Of a stretch of 64,000 nucleotides of DNA, positions 46,322 through 55,037 are shown one piece after another. The stretch lies in contig NZ_FNFE01000001.1 in the NCBI RefSeq assembly GCF_900100335.1, positions 434,001 to 498,000 on the forward strand, read 5' to 3'. The notes beneath the pieces were generated by a model that saw nothing but the letters and a program-made list of their open reading frames with translations, had not been told where the DNA came from and made no database searches. The stretch's first letter is position 1. Each line of letters begins with the position of its first letter. A program made the position numbers and the translations under genes. This stretch comes from Natronorubrum texcoconense (GTDB taxonomy: Archaea; Halobacteriota; Halobacteria; Halobacteriales; Natrialbaceae).

Positions 46322-46915
46322 ATGCGCGAACTCGACGACACGGACCTCGAGATTCTCGACCTCCTCCTCGAGAACGCCCGTCGACCGTACAAGGAGATCG
46401 CCGAGCAGGTCGACCTCACGCCACCGGCCGTCTCGGACCGGATCTCGCGACTCGAGGAGCAGGGCATCGTCCAGGGGTTTACGATCGACGTCGATCGGGA
46501 GAAACTGCGCGGCGAGGTGCCCGTGCTGGTCGAACTCGAGGCGAAGCCCGACGCCGTCGACGACGTCTACGCGGCCGCGACGGAACTCCCGGGTGTCGAC
46601 TCCGTTTCCGAGGCGATGGACGGCCGCGTCATCGTCCGAGCGACGGTACCCGACGCGACCGCGCGCTCGTGGCTCGAGACCGAACTCGACCTCGCGTGGC
46701 TCTCGGGGTACGACGTCACGCTGCTCGCGCGCTCGGATCGCGTCGCCGGCCTCTCGGCGGCGGGCTTCTCGCTCGAGTGCGTCGTCTGTGACAAGCAGAT
46801 TACCGGCGACGGCGTCACGCGGACCGTCGCCGGCGAGGTGAAGACGTTCTGCTGCCCGTCGTGTGAGGCCCGATACGTCGAGGAGTACGAGTCGCGTCGG
46901 GAGGCCCTCGAGTGA
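46322..46915 (+). CDS. Lrp/AsnC-family regulator with C-terminal TRASH metal-binding domain
   Basis: The 197-residue protein has an N-terminal AsnC HTH (LDDTDLEILDLLLENARRPYKEIAEQV...PPAVSDRISRLEEQGI), a central RAM-like region, and a C-terminal TRASH zinc finger with LECVVCDKQITG and TFCCPSCEARYVEEYE. Members of this type, such as haloarchaeal CopR-like regulators, sense copper or other metals and are usually next to a P-type ATPase; none is next to it here. The ATG at 46322 is chosen over an earlier in-frame start at 46295. Confidence 0.88.
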   Translation: MRELDDTDLEILDLLLENARRPYKEIAEQVDLTPPAVSDRISRLEEQGIVQGFTIDVDREKLRGEVPVLVELEAKPDAVDDVYAAATELPGVDSVSEAMDGRVIVRATVPDATARSWLETELDLAWLSGYDVTLLARSDRVAGLSAAGFSLECVVCDKQITGDGVTRTVAGEVKTFCCPSCEARYVEEYESRREALE

Positions 46916-47309
46916 GCGAGCTCGAGTACCGCTCGGCGGCTCCACATCCCCGTTCGATCGGCGTCCAGACGGCTCCTGCGGTGGACGAACGGACGGTCGA
47001 TCCCCATTATTCGTGAGAATCTGTTCTCGAGTGCCACATTTGCCGCAACTTTGTGCCCACACGTCCACTGAGGTGCGCGCGCCAGCATTGAGATGGTGAT
47101 CCGGGCGACGTTCTGGCTCGAATCGGACGATGAACGGTTCGTTTTCGAAACGAAAAACAGTATGATACTAGGAGCATGACTCTGTATTAGGTCGTTGATG
47201 TCGTGCGGTTTTTCGGTCTAGACGGCTGATTGTGTGACTGTCTCACAGCAGTGATCGCCTCTCACAGCGTCAAGTTTATATACGACGTCGCACCTCGGGT
47301 TCAGATACA
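46916..47309 (+). promoter_or_regulatory. leuA upstream region and promoter
   Basis: In this 394-base region a TATA box TTTATATA (47275-47282) lies 28-35 bases before the ATG at 47310. Just upstream, TCTCACAGC occurs at 47241-47249 and again at 47260-47268, a 19-base period. TGTGA/TCACA (47233-47247) is an inverted pair. At 47138-47154 TTCGTTT and AAACGAA form a palindrome. These are regulator-site candidates. Confidence 0.5.
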
Positions 47310-48546
47310 ATGTCTTCACCAGACAACCCGTCCTCTGACACCAGTCAGGGGGGTCGAGTTCTTCCAGGGCACGTTAGATTCCACTGACGAAATAGAGTCA
47401 GCACGTGTTTTCGATACGACCCTCCGGGACGGCGAACAGTCGCCCGGAACTTCGTTCTCCTACGACGATAAACGGCAGATCGCGTCCATCTTGGACGATA
47501 TGGGCACCCACGTCATCGAGGCAGGGTTCCCGGTCAACTCGGACGCCGAGTTCGAGGCCGTTCGTGATATCGCGTCATCGACCCAGACGACGACCTGCGG
47601 GTTAGCTCGCGTCGTCGATGGGGACATCGAAGCCGCACTGGACTCCGGTGTCGAAATGGTGCACACGTTCGTCAGCACCAGCGACGTCCAGATCGAGGAT
47701 TCGATGCACGCGACCAGGGACGAAGTTGTACAGCGCGCAGTCGACTCGGTCGAACGCGTCGTCGAAACGGGGACCACCTGCATGTTCTCGCCGATGGACG
47801 CGACGCGAACCGACGAGGCGTTCCTGATGGACGTGATCGAAGCGGTCACGGACGCGGGAGTCGACTGGATCAACATTCCGGACACGTGTGGCGTCGCCAC
47901 GCCGACGCGGTTCAAGGCCATGATCGAGAAGGTCTGTGCCCACACCGACGCGCGGATCGACGTCCACACGCACGACGACTTCGGGCTGGCCACCGCCAAC
48001 GCGCTGGCCGGCATCGAAGCGGGCGCGGATCAGGCCCAGGTCTCGGTCAACTCCATCGGCGAGCGGGCCGGTAACGCCGCCTACGAGGAGTACGTGATGG
48101 CCGTCGAGTCGCTCTACCAGACCGATACGGGGATCGACACGACGCGAATCACCGAACTCTCCGAGATCGTCGAGGAGAAAAGCCAGATGGAGACGCCGGG
48201 CAACAAGCCGATCGTCGGCGACAACGCCTTCTCCCACGAGAGCGGGATCCACGCCGCCGGCGTCATCGAAAACTCCGATACCTTCGAACCCGGCGTGATG
48301 ACGCCGGAGATGGTCGGTGCCACGCGAAAGCTCGTCATGGGCAAACACACCGGCACCCACTCGGTCCGCGAGCGACTGGTCGAGCGCGGATTCGACCCGT
48401 CGGAAGACCAGGTCAGAGCGGTCACCCGCCGCGTCAAAGACTACGGCGCGGAGAAGCGCCGCGTCACGGTCGACGACTTAGAGCGCTTCGCCGAAGAGGC
48501 CGGCGTCGAACGCGGGCAACAGGAGGAAGAGGAGGTGCGCGTCTGA
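47310..48546 (+). CDS. leuA: LeuA-family 2-isopropylmalate/citramalate synthase, promoter-proximal ATG frameshifted by a G6 tract
   Basis: DRE-TIM metallolyase condensing acetyl-CoA with a 2-oxoacid: FDTTLRDGEQSPG, VDVHTHDDFGLATANALAG and an HxH metal pair, SHESGIHAAGV. It lacks the C-terminal LeuA regulatory domain, so it is a short form; citramalate synthase is an alternative. The best-placed ATG (47310, 28 bases after the TATA box) opens MSSPDNPSSDTSQG, then reaches a G run (47348-47353) and stops after 25 codons. Deleting one G joins it to VEFFQGTLDS, the body. In the given sequence the body has no in-frame ATG or GTG downstream of the promoter. It may be a sequencing error, phase variation or programmed frameshifting. 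Confidence 0.85.
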
Positions 48547-48628
48547 GGGATGTCCGCCACGTTTGCCACCGGCCGCGAGCCTTTGCTGTCGCGCTCGAGC
48601 GGTCGAACGTTCGCGGTTCACGGCTCGC

Positions 48629-48920
48629 GCAAAAATTGCAAGAGCCGTGAGACTCGCAACCATTATGAGCCTCGAGCAACCTACGGTAACAGTAATGACG
48701 GTCCGCGCTTCGCAGTCGGCTCGCACGCACGCAGCCGACGGCAGCGCGTTCGCTTCGATTCGTATTGTAGGGGCGCTCTCGCCCCATCTCTAGTACCTCG
48801 TAGCTCCGGACCGGAATTCGTCGCATCGTTTTCAGAGCGACACGTAACCCAGCAGATGACAGCATACCATACACCCAGCGCACGCACAACGGATCGCCGC
48901 ACGGCGGCGGGAGGCAATCG
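48629..48920 (+). promoter_or_regulatory. ilvB promoter and attenuator-like leader
   Basis: A TATA-like AAAAATTG around 48631-48638 predicts initiation next to the ATG at 48665. The leader carries GTCGGCT/AGCCGAC (48715-48721 with 48733-48739) and GGGGCG/CGCCCC (48770-48775 with 48780-48785, loop CTCT), both inside the leader ORF. A Shine-Dalgarno GGGAGG at 48909-48914 stands 6 bases before the ilvB ATG. The layout resembles a leader-peptide attenuator; this is inference. Confidence 0.5.
48665..48793 (+). CDS. possible 42-residue leader peptide upstream of ilvB
   Basis: The ORF starts MSLEQPTVTVMTVRASQS and ends FASIRIVGALSPHL. It begins about 27-34 bases after a TATA-like box, so it would be the first ORF on the ilvB transcript. 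It contains several Val, Ile and Leu codons but no run of them. Two hairpins lie inside it. It is also less acidic than neighbouring proteins. It could be a regulatory leader or simply untranslated leader RNA. Confidence 0.4.
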   Translation: MSLEQPTVTVMTVRASQSARTHAADGSAFASIRIVGALSPHL

Positions 48921-50741
48921 ATGAGCGAACGTGCAGCAAAAATAACCCCAGCGGACTCGGAGGAAGAAGCGGACGACCAGATCACCGACAGCGCGGCGCC
49001 GGACGCGGCCACCGAGGTCGACGAGGACGCCGATACGACGTCGGCCCCTACGCCGGTCACGACGGGAGCGGAATCCGTCGTCCGCGCGCTAGAGAACGCC
49101 GGCGTCGAGTACGCTTTCGGCGTCCAGGGCGGAGCGATCATGCCCGTCTACGACGCCCTGTACGATTCGGATATCACCCACGTGACGATGGCCCACGAAC
49201 AGGGGGCATCCCACGCGGCGGACGCCTACGGCATCGTTTCCGGCGAGCCGGGCGTCTGTCTGGCGACCTCTGGGCCGGGCGCGACGAACCTCGTGACCGG
49301 CATCGCGGACGCCGACATGGACTCGGATCCGATGGTCGCGCTCACGGGCCAGGTGCCGACGGAGTTCGTCGGCAACGACGCGTTCCAGGAGACCGACACG
49401 ACGGGCGTCACGACGCCGGTCACGAAGGATAACACCTTCTCGTCGGATCCGGACCGCGTCGGCAGCGACGTCAGCGAGGCGTTCGCGCTCGCCCGCGAAG
49501 GACGACCCGGACCGACGCTGGTCGACCTGCCGAAAGACGTGACGAAAGCCGAGACGGACCGCGAACCCGACGCGCCGAAGACGCCCGACACCTACCACGT
49601 CCAGGAGCGAGCCGACTCGGAGATCGTCGCGGATGCCGCCGAGCGAATTGAAAACGCCGACCGTCCGGTCATGCTGCTCGGCGGCGGCGTCATCAAGGGC
49701 GAGGCCAGCGAGGCCTGCCGCGAGTTCGCCATCGAACACGAGATTCCGGTCATCACGACGATGCCCGGCATCGGATCCTTCCCCGAGGATCACGAGCTCT
49801 CGATGGAGATGGCCGGCATGCACGGGACGGGTTACGCCAACATGGCGATCACCCACTGTGACACCATGCTGGCGATCGGGACCCGATTCGACGACCGGCT
49901 GACCGGCGGCATCGAGACCTTCGCGCCCGACGCGGAGGTCATCCACGTCGACATCGATCCCGCGGAGATCAGCAAGAACATCCACGCGGACTATCCACTG
50001 GTCGGCGACGCCGAAACCGTCGTCGGCCAGCTGAGCGAGGCCGTCGAGACCTCGCCGGCGGCCAAGAAGTGGCGCGTGCAGTGCCAGCAGTGGAAGTCCG
50101 ATTACTCGATGGCCTACGACGCGCCCGAGGACAGACCGGTCCAGCCGGAGTTCGTCGTCGAGGCGTTAGACGAAGCCACCGCCGACGACACCATCGTCAC
50201 CACCGGCGTCGGCCAACACCAGATGTGGGCCTGCCAGTACTGGACCTACACCGAGCCCCGCACGTGGGTCTCGAGTCACGGTCTCGGGACGATGGGGTAC
50301 GGCCTGCCGGCCGCTATCGGCGCGCGACTCGCCGCCGACGACGACCAGGACGTCGTCTGTATCGACGGCGACGGCTCGTTCCTGATGACGCTGCAGGGGC
50401 TCTCAGTTGCGGTTCGCGAGAACCTGGACATCACGGTCGCCGTGCTCAACAACGAGTACATCGGGATGGTTCGACAGTGGCAGGACGCCTTCTTCGAGGG
50501 CCGTCACTCCGCGTCGAACTACAACTGGATGCCGGAGTTCGACAAGCTCGCCGAAGCGTTCGGCGCAGCCGGCTTCCGCATCGACGAGTACGACGACGTC
50601 GCGGACACGATCGAGGAGGCGCTCGACTACGACGGTCCCTCGGTCATCGACGTCCACATCGACCCGCAGGCGAACGTTTACCCGATGGTGCCGTCCGGCG
50701 GCGACAACGGCCAGTTCGCACTGGAGGATGATCACCTATGA
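48921..50741 (+). CDS. ilvB: acetolactate synthase large (catalytic) subunit
   Basis: IlvB condenses two pyruvates, or pyruvate with 2-oxobutyrate, using ThDP and FAD, the first committed step to Val, Leu and Ile. The 606-residue protein has an acidic extension of about 45 residues, the catalytic Glu in AHEQGASHAADAYG, a central FAD-binding domain, and the C-terminal ThDP motif HGLGTMGYGLPAAIGARLA through IDGDGSFLMTLQGL to LNNEYIGMVRQWQ. A Shine-Dalgarno precedes the ATG. The stop overlaps an ATG (ATGA) that opens a 19-codon ORF ahead of ilvN. Confidence 0.95.
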   Translation: MSERAAKITPADSEEEADDQITDSAAPDAATEVDEDADTTSAPTPVTTGAESVVRALENAGVEYAFGVQGGAIMPVYDALYDSDITHVTMAHEQGASHAADAYGIVSGEPGVCLATSGPGATNLVTGIADADMDSDPMVALTGQVPTEFVGNDAFQETDTTGVTTPVTKDNTFSSDPDRVGSDVSEAFALAREGRPGPTLVDLPKDVTKAETDREPDAPKTPDTYHVQERADSEIVADAAERIENADRPVMLLGGGVIKGEASEACREFAIEHEIPVITTMPGIGSFPEDHELSMEMAGMHGTGYANMAITHCDTMLAIGTRFDDRLTGGIETFAPDAEVIHVDIDPAEISKNIHADYPLVGDAETVVGQLSEAVETSPAAKKWRVQCQQWKSDYSMAYDAPEDRPVQPEFVVEALDEATADDTIVTTGVGQHQMWACQYWTYTEPRTWVSSHGLGTMGYGLPAAIGARLAADDDQDVVCIDGDGSFLMTLQGLSVAVRENLDITVAVLNNEYIGMVRQWQDAFFEGRHSASNYNWMPEFDKLAEAFGAAGFRIDEYDDVADTIEEALDYDGPSVIDVHIDPQANVYPMVPSGGDNGQFALEDDHL

Positions 50742-50797
50742 ATTCCGAAAGAGCAAGCTCTCTCGTCTTCACACGAACCACGAGGTGGTTCGCGTGA
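50738..50797 (+). CDS. possible 19-codon relay ORF between ilvB and ilvN
   Basis: The ATG overlaps the ilvB stop as ATGA, the ORF reads [19 protein letters not shown], and its TGA overlaps the GTG start of ilvN at 50794 (GTGA). The peptide has no family and no halophilic composition. Its only evident role would be to carry terminating ribosomes from ilvB to ilvN. A start of ilvN at GTG 50785 would make it irrelevant. Confidence 0.35.
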   Translation: MNSERASSLVFTRTTRWFA

Positions 50798-51462
50798 AAC
50801 GAGGGCTGGACGGCCCCGCCCCGGAGGAGCGACCGACCCCCGACGGTCGGCGCAACAAGCAGGGGATCCGGATCGATCCGGAGGTCGAAGCGAAACACGA
50901 GCCGCGCCGAACGGTTATCTCGGCGCTGGTCACCCACGAGCCCGGCGTGCTCTCGGACGTCTCGGGACTGTTCTCGAGGCGGCAGTTCAACATCGAGAGT
51001 CTGACCGTCGGGCCGACGGAAGACGACGAGCGCGCGCGGATCACGGTCGTCGTCGAAGAACCCGATCCCGGCATCGACCAGATCAAGAAACAGCTTCGGA
51101 AGCTCGTGCCGGTAATCTCGGTGCGAGAGCTCGAGCCCGACGCGATGCGCCGGGAGCTGGCGCTGGTCAAAGTCACCGCCGACGAGCCCGCACAGGTCAA
51201 CGCCGTCGCGGACATGTACGACGCGACGACCGTCGACTCGAGTCCGGAGACGGCGACGTTCGAGATCACGGGCTCCCGCCAGAAGATCGAAGCCGCGATC
51301 GAGACGTTCGGCCAGTTCGGCGTTCGAGAGATCTCCCGAACCGGCACGACGGCGCTCGCTCGCGGCACCGAGGACACAGCCGCGCCCGTGAGCGCGACCG
51401 AATCGGCCGCCGACGGGGCGAACCAAGACGGAACCTACACACAGACAGCTGACGATGACTGA
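50794..51462 (+). CDS. ilvN: acetolactate synthase small (regulatory) subunit
   Basis: IlvN binds end-product amino acids and stimulates IlvB. The 222-residue protein has an N-terminal ACT domain ([33 protein letters not shown]) and the C-terminal ALS_ss domain with [18 protein letters not shown] and [13 protein letters not shown]. The ACT loops needed for valine sensing are present. Start is GTG 50794, with GTG 50785 also possible. Its stop overlaps the ilvC ATG by 8 bases. Confidence 0.9.
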   Translation: MKRGLDGPAPEERPTPDGRRNKQGIRIDPEVEAKHEPRRTVISALVTHEPGVLSDVSGLFSRRQFNIESLTVGPTEDDERARITVVVEEPDPGIDQIKKQLRKLVPVISVRELEPDAMRRELALVKVTADEPAQVNAVADMYDATTVDSSPETATFEITGSRQKIEAAIETFGQFGVREISRTGTTALARGTEDTAAPVSATESAADGANQDGTYTQTADDD

Positions 51463-52513
51463 CGAATTCACCACCGAGATTTACTACGACGACGACGCAG
51501 ACGTATCGACGCTCGACGACGAGACCGTGGCCGTACTGGGCTACGGGAGCCAGGGTCACGCCCACGCGCTGAACCTCCACGAGAGTGGAGTCGACGTGAT
51601 CGTCGGTCTCCGCGAGGGATCGGCCTCGCGCGACGCCGCCGAAGCGGACGGGCTGACGGTCGCGACGCCCGACGAAGCGGCCAAACAGGCGGGCTACATC
51701 TCCGTGCTCGTCCCCGACACCGTCCAGGCGTCGGTCTACGAGAACGCGATCGAGCCGAACCTCGAGGCGGGCGACACCCTGCAGTTCGCCCACGGCCTGA
51801 ACATCCACTACGGCCAGATCGAGCCCCCGGAGGGCGTCGACGTCTCGATGGTCGCCCCGAAGAGCCCGGGCCACCTCGTGCGCCGGAACTACGAGAACGA
51901 CGAGGGGACGCCGGGCCTGCTGGCGGTCTATCAGGACACGACGGGCGACGCGGAAGAGCGCGCCCTCGCGTACGCGAAGGCGATCGGCTGTACTCGCGCC
52001 GGCGTCATCGAGACGACGTTCCAGGAGGAAGTCGAGTCCGACCTCTTCGGCGAGCAGGCCGTCCTCTGTGGCGGCGTCACCTCGCTGGTCAAACACGGCT
52101 ACGAGACGCTCGTCGACGCGGGCTACTCGCCGGAGATCGCCTACTTCGAGTGTCTGAACGAGCTCAAACTGATCGTCGACCTGATGTACGAGGGCGGCCA
52201 CGCCGAGATGTGGGATTCCGTCTCCGATACGGCGGAGTACGGCGGTCTCTCCCGCGGCGACCGCATCGTCGACGAGCACGTTCGCGAGAACATGGAGGAG
52301 ACGCTCGAGGAGATCCAGAACGGCGAGTTCACGCGCGAGTGGATCCTCGAGAACCAGGCCGGCCGACCGAGCTACACCCAGCTTCGCCAGGCCGAGAAGA
52401 ACCACGAGATCGAGGAGGTCGGCGCCCGACTGCGCGACCTGTTCGCGTGGGCGGAAGAAGAGGACACGGAAGACGAAGAAGACGACTCCGTCCGCGTGCA
52501 GGCGGACGACTGA
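51455..52513 (+). CDS. ilvC: ketol-acid reductoisomerase
   Basis: IlvC isomerises and reduces acetolactate or acetohydroxybutyrate with NAD(P)H. The 352-residue class I enzyme has the Rossmann motif [17 protein letters not shown], the adjacent [13 protein letters not shown] loop that sets cofactor choice, [15 protein letters not shown], and the knotted domain with [16 protein letters not shown] and [13 protein letters not shown] (metal ligands). An acidic tail of 20 residues is halophile-typical. It overlaps ilvN by 8 bases, indicating translational coupling. Confidence 0.95.
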   Translation: MTDEFTTEIYYDDDADVSTLDDETVAVLGYGSQGHAHALNLHESGVDVIVGLREGSASRDAAEADGLTVATPDEAAKQAGYISVLVPDTVQASVYENAIEPNLEAGDTLQFAHGLNIHYGQIEPPEGVDVSMVAPKSPGHLVRRNYENDEGTPGLLAVYQDTTGDAEERALAYAKAIGCTRAGVIETTFQEEVESDLFGEQAVLCGGVTSLVKHGYETLVDAGYSPEIAYFECLNELKLIVDLMYEGGHAEMWDSVSDTAEYGGLSRGDRIVDEHVRENMEETLEEIQNGEFTREWILENQAGRPSYTQLRQAEKNHEIEEVGARLRDLFAWAEEEDTEDEEDDSVRVQADD

Positions 52514-52535
52514 GATAGCACACGATTCAGAACCC

Positions 52536-52811
52536 ATGAGACAGAACGAGAACACAGACACGATGGCCGACGTCAGCCACAAGAATCCCTACACCGGGGA
52601 GACGGCTGGACGGCTGTTCAGCCGCGGCCCGACCGTCGTCACCGACGGGGGGACCGACGGTGAAGAGCCGTCGGCAACCGATCCGAACGGACGCACGGAC
52701 GAGGAACCGGAGACGATGGCGGACGTCGAACACACGCCGCCACAGGACGCCGACGACGCGAACCGCGTCTTCGAGCGCGGTCGTAAACCCACCCCAGAGG
52801 ACACAGAATGA
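52536..52811 (+). CDS. small acidic protein between ilvC and leuC with an internal duplication
   Basis: This 91-residue protein has two copies of a motif: [20 protein letters not shown] followed by SRGPTVV (residues 9-35) and [20 protein letters not shown] followed by ERGRKP (60-86), consensus MADVxHxxPxxxxxAxRxFxRG. An acidic Thr/Gly linker joins them. No enzyme family is recognised. From memory a gene at this place is also present in other haloarchaeal ilv-leu operons. Its TGA overlaps the leuC ATG (ATGA). A role in assembling or regulating the pathway is possible but untested. A start at the internal ATG 52563 cannot be excluded. Confidence 0.7.
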   Translation: MRQNENTDTMADVSHKNPYTGETAGRLFSRGPTVVTDGGTDGEEPSATDPNGRTDEEPETMADVEHTPPQDADDANRVFERGRKPTPEDTE

Positions 52812-54229
52812 GCGAGGGAACGCTGTACGACAAGGTCTGGGATCGACACAAAGTAACCCGCCTGCCAACCGGGCAGGATCAGCTGTTCGTCGGCCTTCAC
52901 CTCATCCACGAGGTCACGAGCCCGCAGGCGTTCGGGATGCTCCGCGAGCGCGACCTCGAGGTCGCGTATCCGAAGCTGACCCACGCGACGGTCGACCACA
53001 TCGTGCCGACGGCCGACCAGTCCCGTCCGTACGAGGAGGACGCGGCCGAGGAGATGATGAGCGAACTCGAGCGGAACGTCCGCGACGCGGGCATCGACTT
53101 CTCGGACCCGACGACGGGCGATCAGGGGATCGTTCACGTCATCGGTCCGGAGCAGGGGCTCACCCAGCCCGGCAAGACGATCGTCTGTGGGGACTCCCAC
53201 ACCTCGACTCACGGCGCCTTCGGCGCGCTCGCGTTCGGGATCGGTACCAGCCAGATCCGTGACGTGCTCGCGACGGGCACCGTCGCGATGGAGAAACAGA
53301 AGGTCCGCAAGATCCAGGTCGACGGCGAACTCGGCGAGGGCGTCGAAGCGAAGGACATCGTCCTCGAGATCATCCGCCGACTCGGTACCGAAGGCGGCGT
53401 CGGCTACGTCTACGAGTACGCCGGCGAGGCCATCGAGAACCTCGGCATGGAGGGCCGAATGTCGATTTGTAACATGTCCATCGAAGGCGGCGCTCGCGCG
53501 GGCTACGTCAACCCCGACGAGACCACCTACGAGTGGATGAAAGAGACGGACTACTTCCAGGACAATCCCGAGCGTTTCGAGGAACTAAAACCCTACTGGG
53601 AGTCGATCCGGAGCGACGACGACGCGGCGTACGACGACGTCGTCACGATCGACGCGACCGAACTCGAGCCGGTCGTCACCTGGGGCACCACGCCCGGACA
53701 GGGGATCGGCATCTCTGATCCGATTCCGGAACCCGAATCGCTGCCCGCGGACAAGCAAGACACGGCTCGACGCGCCCAGGAACACATGCGCGTCGAACCC
53801 GGCGAGACGATGGAGGGCTACGAGATCGACGTCGCCTTCCTCGGCTCGTGTACGAACGCCCGCCTGCCCGACCTGCGCCGTGCGGCGGCGCTCGTCGAGG
53901 GCCAGCAGGTCCACGACGATGTCCGCGCCCTCGTCGTTCCCGGCAGCCAGCGCGTCCAGGAGACCGCCGAGCAAGAGGGTCTCAAGGACATCTTCGAGGA
54001 AGCCGGCTTCGAGTGGCGAAACGCCGGCTGTTCGATGTGTCTGGGGATGAACGAGGACCAACTCGAGGGCGACGAGGCCTGTGCCTCCTCCTCGAACCGG
54101 AACTTCGTCGGCCGCCAGGGCAGCAAGGACGGACGGACCGTCCTGATGAGTCCGGGAATGGTCGCTGCGGCGGCGATCAACGGGGAAGTCTCTGACGTGC
54201 GCGAATTGAAGGAGGTGACCACCGCATGA
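52808..54229 (+). CDS. leuC: 3-isopropylmalate dehydratase large subunit
   Basis: LeuC, with LeuD, isomerises 2- to 3-isopropylmalate via a [4Fe-4S] cluster. The 473-residue aconitase-fold protein has [22 protein letters not shown], the cluster-binding cysteines in [10 protein letters not shown] and [14 protein letters not shown], and [11 protein letters not shown] near the end. It overlaps the preceding small gene and leuD by ATGA junctions, so it is coupled to both. Confidence 0.95.
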   Translation: MSEGTLYDKVWDRHKVTRLPTGQDQLFVGLHLIHEVTSPQAFGMLRERDLEVAYPKLTHATVDHIVPTADQSRPYEEDAAEEMMSELERNVRDAGIDFSDPTTGDQGIVHVIGPEQGLTQPGKTIVCGDSHTSTHGAFGALAFGIGTSQIRDVLATGTVAMEKQKVRKIQVDGELGEGVEAKDIVLEIIRRLGTEGGVGYVYEYAGEAIENLGMEGRMSICNMSIEGGARAGYVNPDETTYEWMKETDYFQDNPERFEELKPYWESIRSDDDAAYDDVVTIDATELEPVVTWGTTPGQGIGISDPIPEPESLPADKQDTARRAQEHMRVEPGETMEGYEIDVAFLGSCTNARLPDLRRAAALVEGQQVHDDVRALVVPGSQRVQETAEQEGLKDIFEEAGFEWRNAGCSMCLGMNEDQLEGDEACASSSNRNFVGRQGSKDGRTVLMSPGMVAAAAINGEVSDVRELKEVTTA

Positions 54230-54867
54230 GCGGAGCGGAAGAAGTCGAAATCCCGGAAGTCAACTACGTCTCCGGCTCGGCCGTCCCGATTCGGGGCAAC
54301 GACATCGACACCGACCAGATCATTCCCGCGCGGTTCATGAAGGTCGTCACCTTCGACGGACTGGGCGAGTTCGCGTTCTTCGATCTGCGCTTCGACGACG
54401 ACGACAACCAGAAAGAACACCCGTTCAACGAGGAACGGTTCCAGGACTCCTCGGTGATGGTCGTCAACAGCAACTTCGGCTGTGGCTCCTCGAGAGAGCA
54501 CGCGCCCCAGGCCCTGATGCGCTGGGGGATCGATGCGATTATCGGCGAGAGCTTCGCCGAGATTTTCGCGGGTAACTGTCTGGCGCTCGGCATTCCGACC
54601 GTGACCGCCGACAGCGAGACGATCCAGGCCCTGCAGGACTGGGTCGACGCGAACCCCGACGGCGAGATCGATATCGACGTCGAAGCCGAACAGGTTACGT
54701 ACGGCGACGAGACGATCGACGTCACCGTCGACGACGCCCAGCGCAAGGCGCTCGTCGAGGGCGTCTGGGACACGACGGCGCTGATGAAGTCCAACGCCGG
54801 CGAAGTGCGGAAAAAGGCTCAGGAACTGCCGTACGTTGAGGACGCGGCGATTCCCGACGCCGAGTAG
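54226..54867 (+). CDS. leuD: 3-isopropylmalate dehydratase small subunit
   Basis: LeuD forms the swivelling domain of the isomerase. The 213-residue protein has [14 protein letters not shown] near residue 25, the substrate loop [17 protein letters not shown], and [22 protein letters not shown]. Length is normal. Its ATG overlaps the leuC stop. The downstream 170 bases to the EamA transporter suggest the operon may end here, or continue with weak coupling. Confidence 0.95.
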   Translation: MSGAEEVEIPEVNYVSGSAVPIRGNDIDTDQIIPARFMKVVTFDGLGEFAFFDLRFDDDDNQKEHPFNEERFQDSSVMVVNSNFGCGSSREHAPQALMRWGIDAIIGESFAEIFAGNCLALGIPTVTADSETIQALQDWVDANPDGEIDIDVEAEQVTYGDETIDVTVDDAQRKALVEGVWDTTALMKSNAGEVRKKAQELPYVEDAAIPDAE

Positions 54868-55037
54868 ACTCGAGTCGACGACCTCGAAACCGAACGAGGT
54901 GGCGGTTCGTTTTTCCCACCTGTCTTCCGCCGTCGAGTGGCGACTTCGCTCGAGCCGTGGCCCCTGCTATCACGCCGGAAGCGGCAGAACGCGCCGCCCA
55001 CCGTCATCGATTTCGGCACCTGTCCGAAAGCCAGTGT

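Noticed and set aside
47230-47309. In-frame TTG or GTG starts extending leuA upstream
   Set aside because: They would translate across the TATA box itself and the added residues are not LeuA-like.
48563-48793. 76-codon ORF upstream of ilvB
   Set aside because: Its first third lies upstream of the predicted transcription start; only the part from 48665 is a candidate leader ORF.
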